A stretch of 7,398 nucleotides of DNA from Firmicutes bacterium UBA3936 (GTDB lineage Bacteria > Bacillota > Dethiobacteria > Dethiobacterales > Dethiobacteraceae): contig DGEC01000023.1 in the NCBI GenBank assembly GCA_002385745.1, positions 21,995 to 29,392 of the forward strand, written 5' to 3'. The translations under genes were made by a program, and so were the position numbers. Shown in pieces: positions 6,506 through 7,398 of the stretch. The notes under the pieces are model-generated. The model saw only the letters and a list, made by a program, of their open reading frames with translations, had not been told where the DNA came from and searched no databases. How positions within the stretch are numbered: position 1 is the stretch's first letter; each line of letters starts with the position of its first letter.

Positions 6506-7225
6506 ATGTTTACCAGTCCCTATCCTGACACTATTTTGATGGGAGGCCTACTGGAATACCATTACAGGAAAGGCGGGCCTCATCACCGGGATAATGTTGG
6601 TTTAAGAGAAGCAATGAGAAGAAAGACCCCGTTAATTTACTTTTTAGGAATTGAGCCGGGTAAATATCTTGCTGAATGGCCGGTATTTATTGTAGAAGAT
6701 ATACAGCATGCAGAGATTTTCCGTGTTCTTATAGATGAAAAAAACTTGGTAGAGAATTTTCAAAGGAGCGGACCCGGCGAAGTGTTGTATGCATCCGAAG
6801 AATACTACAGACGCCGATATGTTACTAATCAGGCAATAGCCAGGTTGCACCAAAGGGTTTTCCGAGCACGCGTTTTAGCGGCCTACCAGGAGCAGTGTGC
6901 TTTTTGCCGGTTGCGTCACCCGCAGCTATTGGATGCCGCACACATCATCCCGGATAAAGAAGAAGGCGGAGACCCGGTTATCCCCAACGGCCTTTCGCTA
7001 TGCAAGATACACCACGCAGCCTTTGATAGTAATATCATCGGGGTAACTCCAAATTATCAAATAATTGTCAGGGAAGATATATTGCAGGAATTAGACGGCC
7101 CAATGTTAAGATACGGTATTCAGCAAATGCATAAACAGAAACTCATTCTACCCAGTAACAAAGACCACTGGCCTGACCGTCAAAAATTAGAAATCCGCTT
7201 CAAAAAATTTAAGGAAGTGAGTTAA
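6506..7225 (+). CDS. HNH restriction endonuclease, probably lacking its N-terminal segment
   Basis: Predicted DNA-cleaving protein of the HNH/McrA type. In the C-terminal half a zinc knuckle CAFC (Cys131/134) pairs with CKIH (Cys166/His169) around the nuclease core: AHIIPD (His146 candidate first H), PNGLSLC (Asn161) and HHAAFD (His169/170). The N-terminal half carries the family block HRDNVGLREAM (27-37), TPLIYFLGIEPGKY (41-54) and WPVFIVED (58-65), which I read as a recognition domain, perhaps SRA/EVE-like. Relatives I remember are near 290-300 aa and have a further 60-70 residues before this block, including a GPQGIFKP-like motif; here the protein begins at MFTSPYPDT and is 239 aa. A TAG at 6500 blocks extension. 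The ribosome site is weak (AGGGA, 6492-6496, 9 bases from ATG). So the gene may be truncated, re-started or decaying. The next gene starts 5 bases downstream, and the pair looks co-transcribed. Confidence 0.85.
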   Translation: MFTSPYPDTILMGGLLEYHYRKGGPHHRDNVGLREAMRRKTPLIYFLGIEPGKYLAEWPVFIVEDIQHAEIFRVLIDEKNLVENFQRSGPGEVLYASEEYYRRRYVTNQAIARLHQRVFRARVLAAYQEQCAFCRLRHPQLLDAAHIIPDKEEGGDPVIPNGLSLCKIHHAAFDSNIIGVTPNYQIIVREDILQELDGPMLRYGIQQMHKQKLILPSNKDHWPDRQKLEIRFKKFKEVS

Positions 7226-7230
7226 TTCTG

Positions 7231-7398
7231 ATGCATCCGGAAGAGCTAAAAGAAAAAATATTGAATATCCGGACCTGGCAAAGAGGGGATGAGCGGGCCC
7301 CGCACAAGCCGCTCCTGCTTCTTTACAGCCTTGCCCGGGTCGCTAGAGGTGAGCCCAGGTTTGTTTCGTACGAAGAAGCGGTAGATGACTTGAGAAAG
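7231..7398 (+). CDS. SBD-type (phosphorothioate-DNA-binding) restriction endonuclease, 3'-truncated by window edge
   Basis: Only the first 56 residues are visible. They contain RTWQRGDERAPHKPLLLLYS (14-33), followed by LARVARGEPRFVSYEEAVDDLRK. This matches, from memory, the start of the sulfur-binding (SBD) domain found in ScoMcrA and in COG3440-type HNH endonucleases annotated as phosphorothioated-DNA-binding restriction endonucleases (pattern WxRGxxRAPHKPLLLLYALGR). Characterised members bind DNA whose backbone carries sulfur from dnd/ssp-type systems and cut nearby. Full-length relatives have a C-terminal HNH domain, not visible here. ATG 7231 is the first Met after an in-frame TAA at 7210. 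AAGGAAGTGAG (7211-7221), inside the end of the preceding gene, can serve as its ribosome site. The 5-base gap suggests an operon with the HNH gene. The family call is fairly strong; binding specificity in this organism is inferred. Confidence 0.8.
   Translation, partial: MHPEELKEKILNIRTWQRGDERAPHKPLLLLYSLARVARGEPRFVSYEEAVDDLRK

Overview
The window most likely comes from a Gram-positive, Clostridia-type bacterium (Firmicutes, moderately high G+C). The first five genes reproduce the Firmicutes heat-shock order dnaK-dnaJ-prmA-rsmE-mtaB, known in Bacillus subtilis as hrcA-grpE-dnaK-dnaJ-yqeT-yqeU-yqeV. Intergenic gaps are short, purine-rich Shine-Dalgarno sites precede the genes, and the protein sequences look Clostridia-like (Peptococcaceae or relatives is a guess, not a placement).

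Layout: bases 1-1263 hold the last ~420 codons of dnaK, whose start lies left of the window. It is followed by a complete zinc-finger dnaJ (1292-2419), prmA for ribosomal protein L11 methylation (2432-3364), rsmE for 16S rRNA U1498 methylation (3364-4104, overlapping prmA by one base) and mtaB for tRNA ms2t6A37 formation (4108-5409). After a 113-base gap comes a gene for a membrane-anchored, exported protein of unknown function (5523-6071), perhaps PrcB-like. It is closed by a clear rho-independent terminator (6075-6109). The set joins protein folding with maturation of the translation machinery.

Beyond the terminator the character changes. Bases 6111-6505 are A+T-rich (about 35% G+C by hand count over 6181-6480) and hold no convincing gene. 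Then come two tightly packed genes of a different kind: an HNH endonuclease (6506-7225) and, 5 bases later, the first 56 codons of a gene whose product begins like the phosphorothioate-DNA-binding (SBD) restriction endonucleases of the ScoMcrA/COG3440 type (7231 to the right edge). Together they look like a small modification-dependent (type IV) restriction cassette next to a housekeeping operon.

This pair is the most interesting part of the window. The HNH protein appears to lack about 60-70 N-terminal residues compared with its relatives as I remember them, and the frame just upstream of its ATG carries a stop codon within a stretch that faintly resembles the missing segment. The first gene may therefore be truncated or decaying. 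The second gene is cut by the window edge, so its nuclease domain, and any further cassette genes, cannot be seen.
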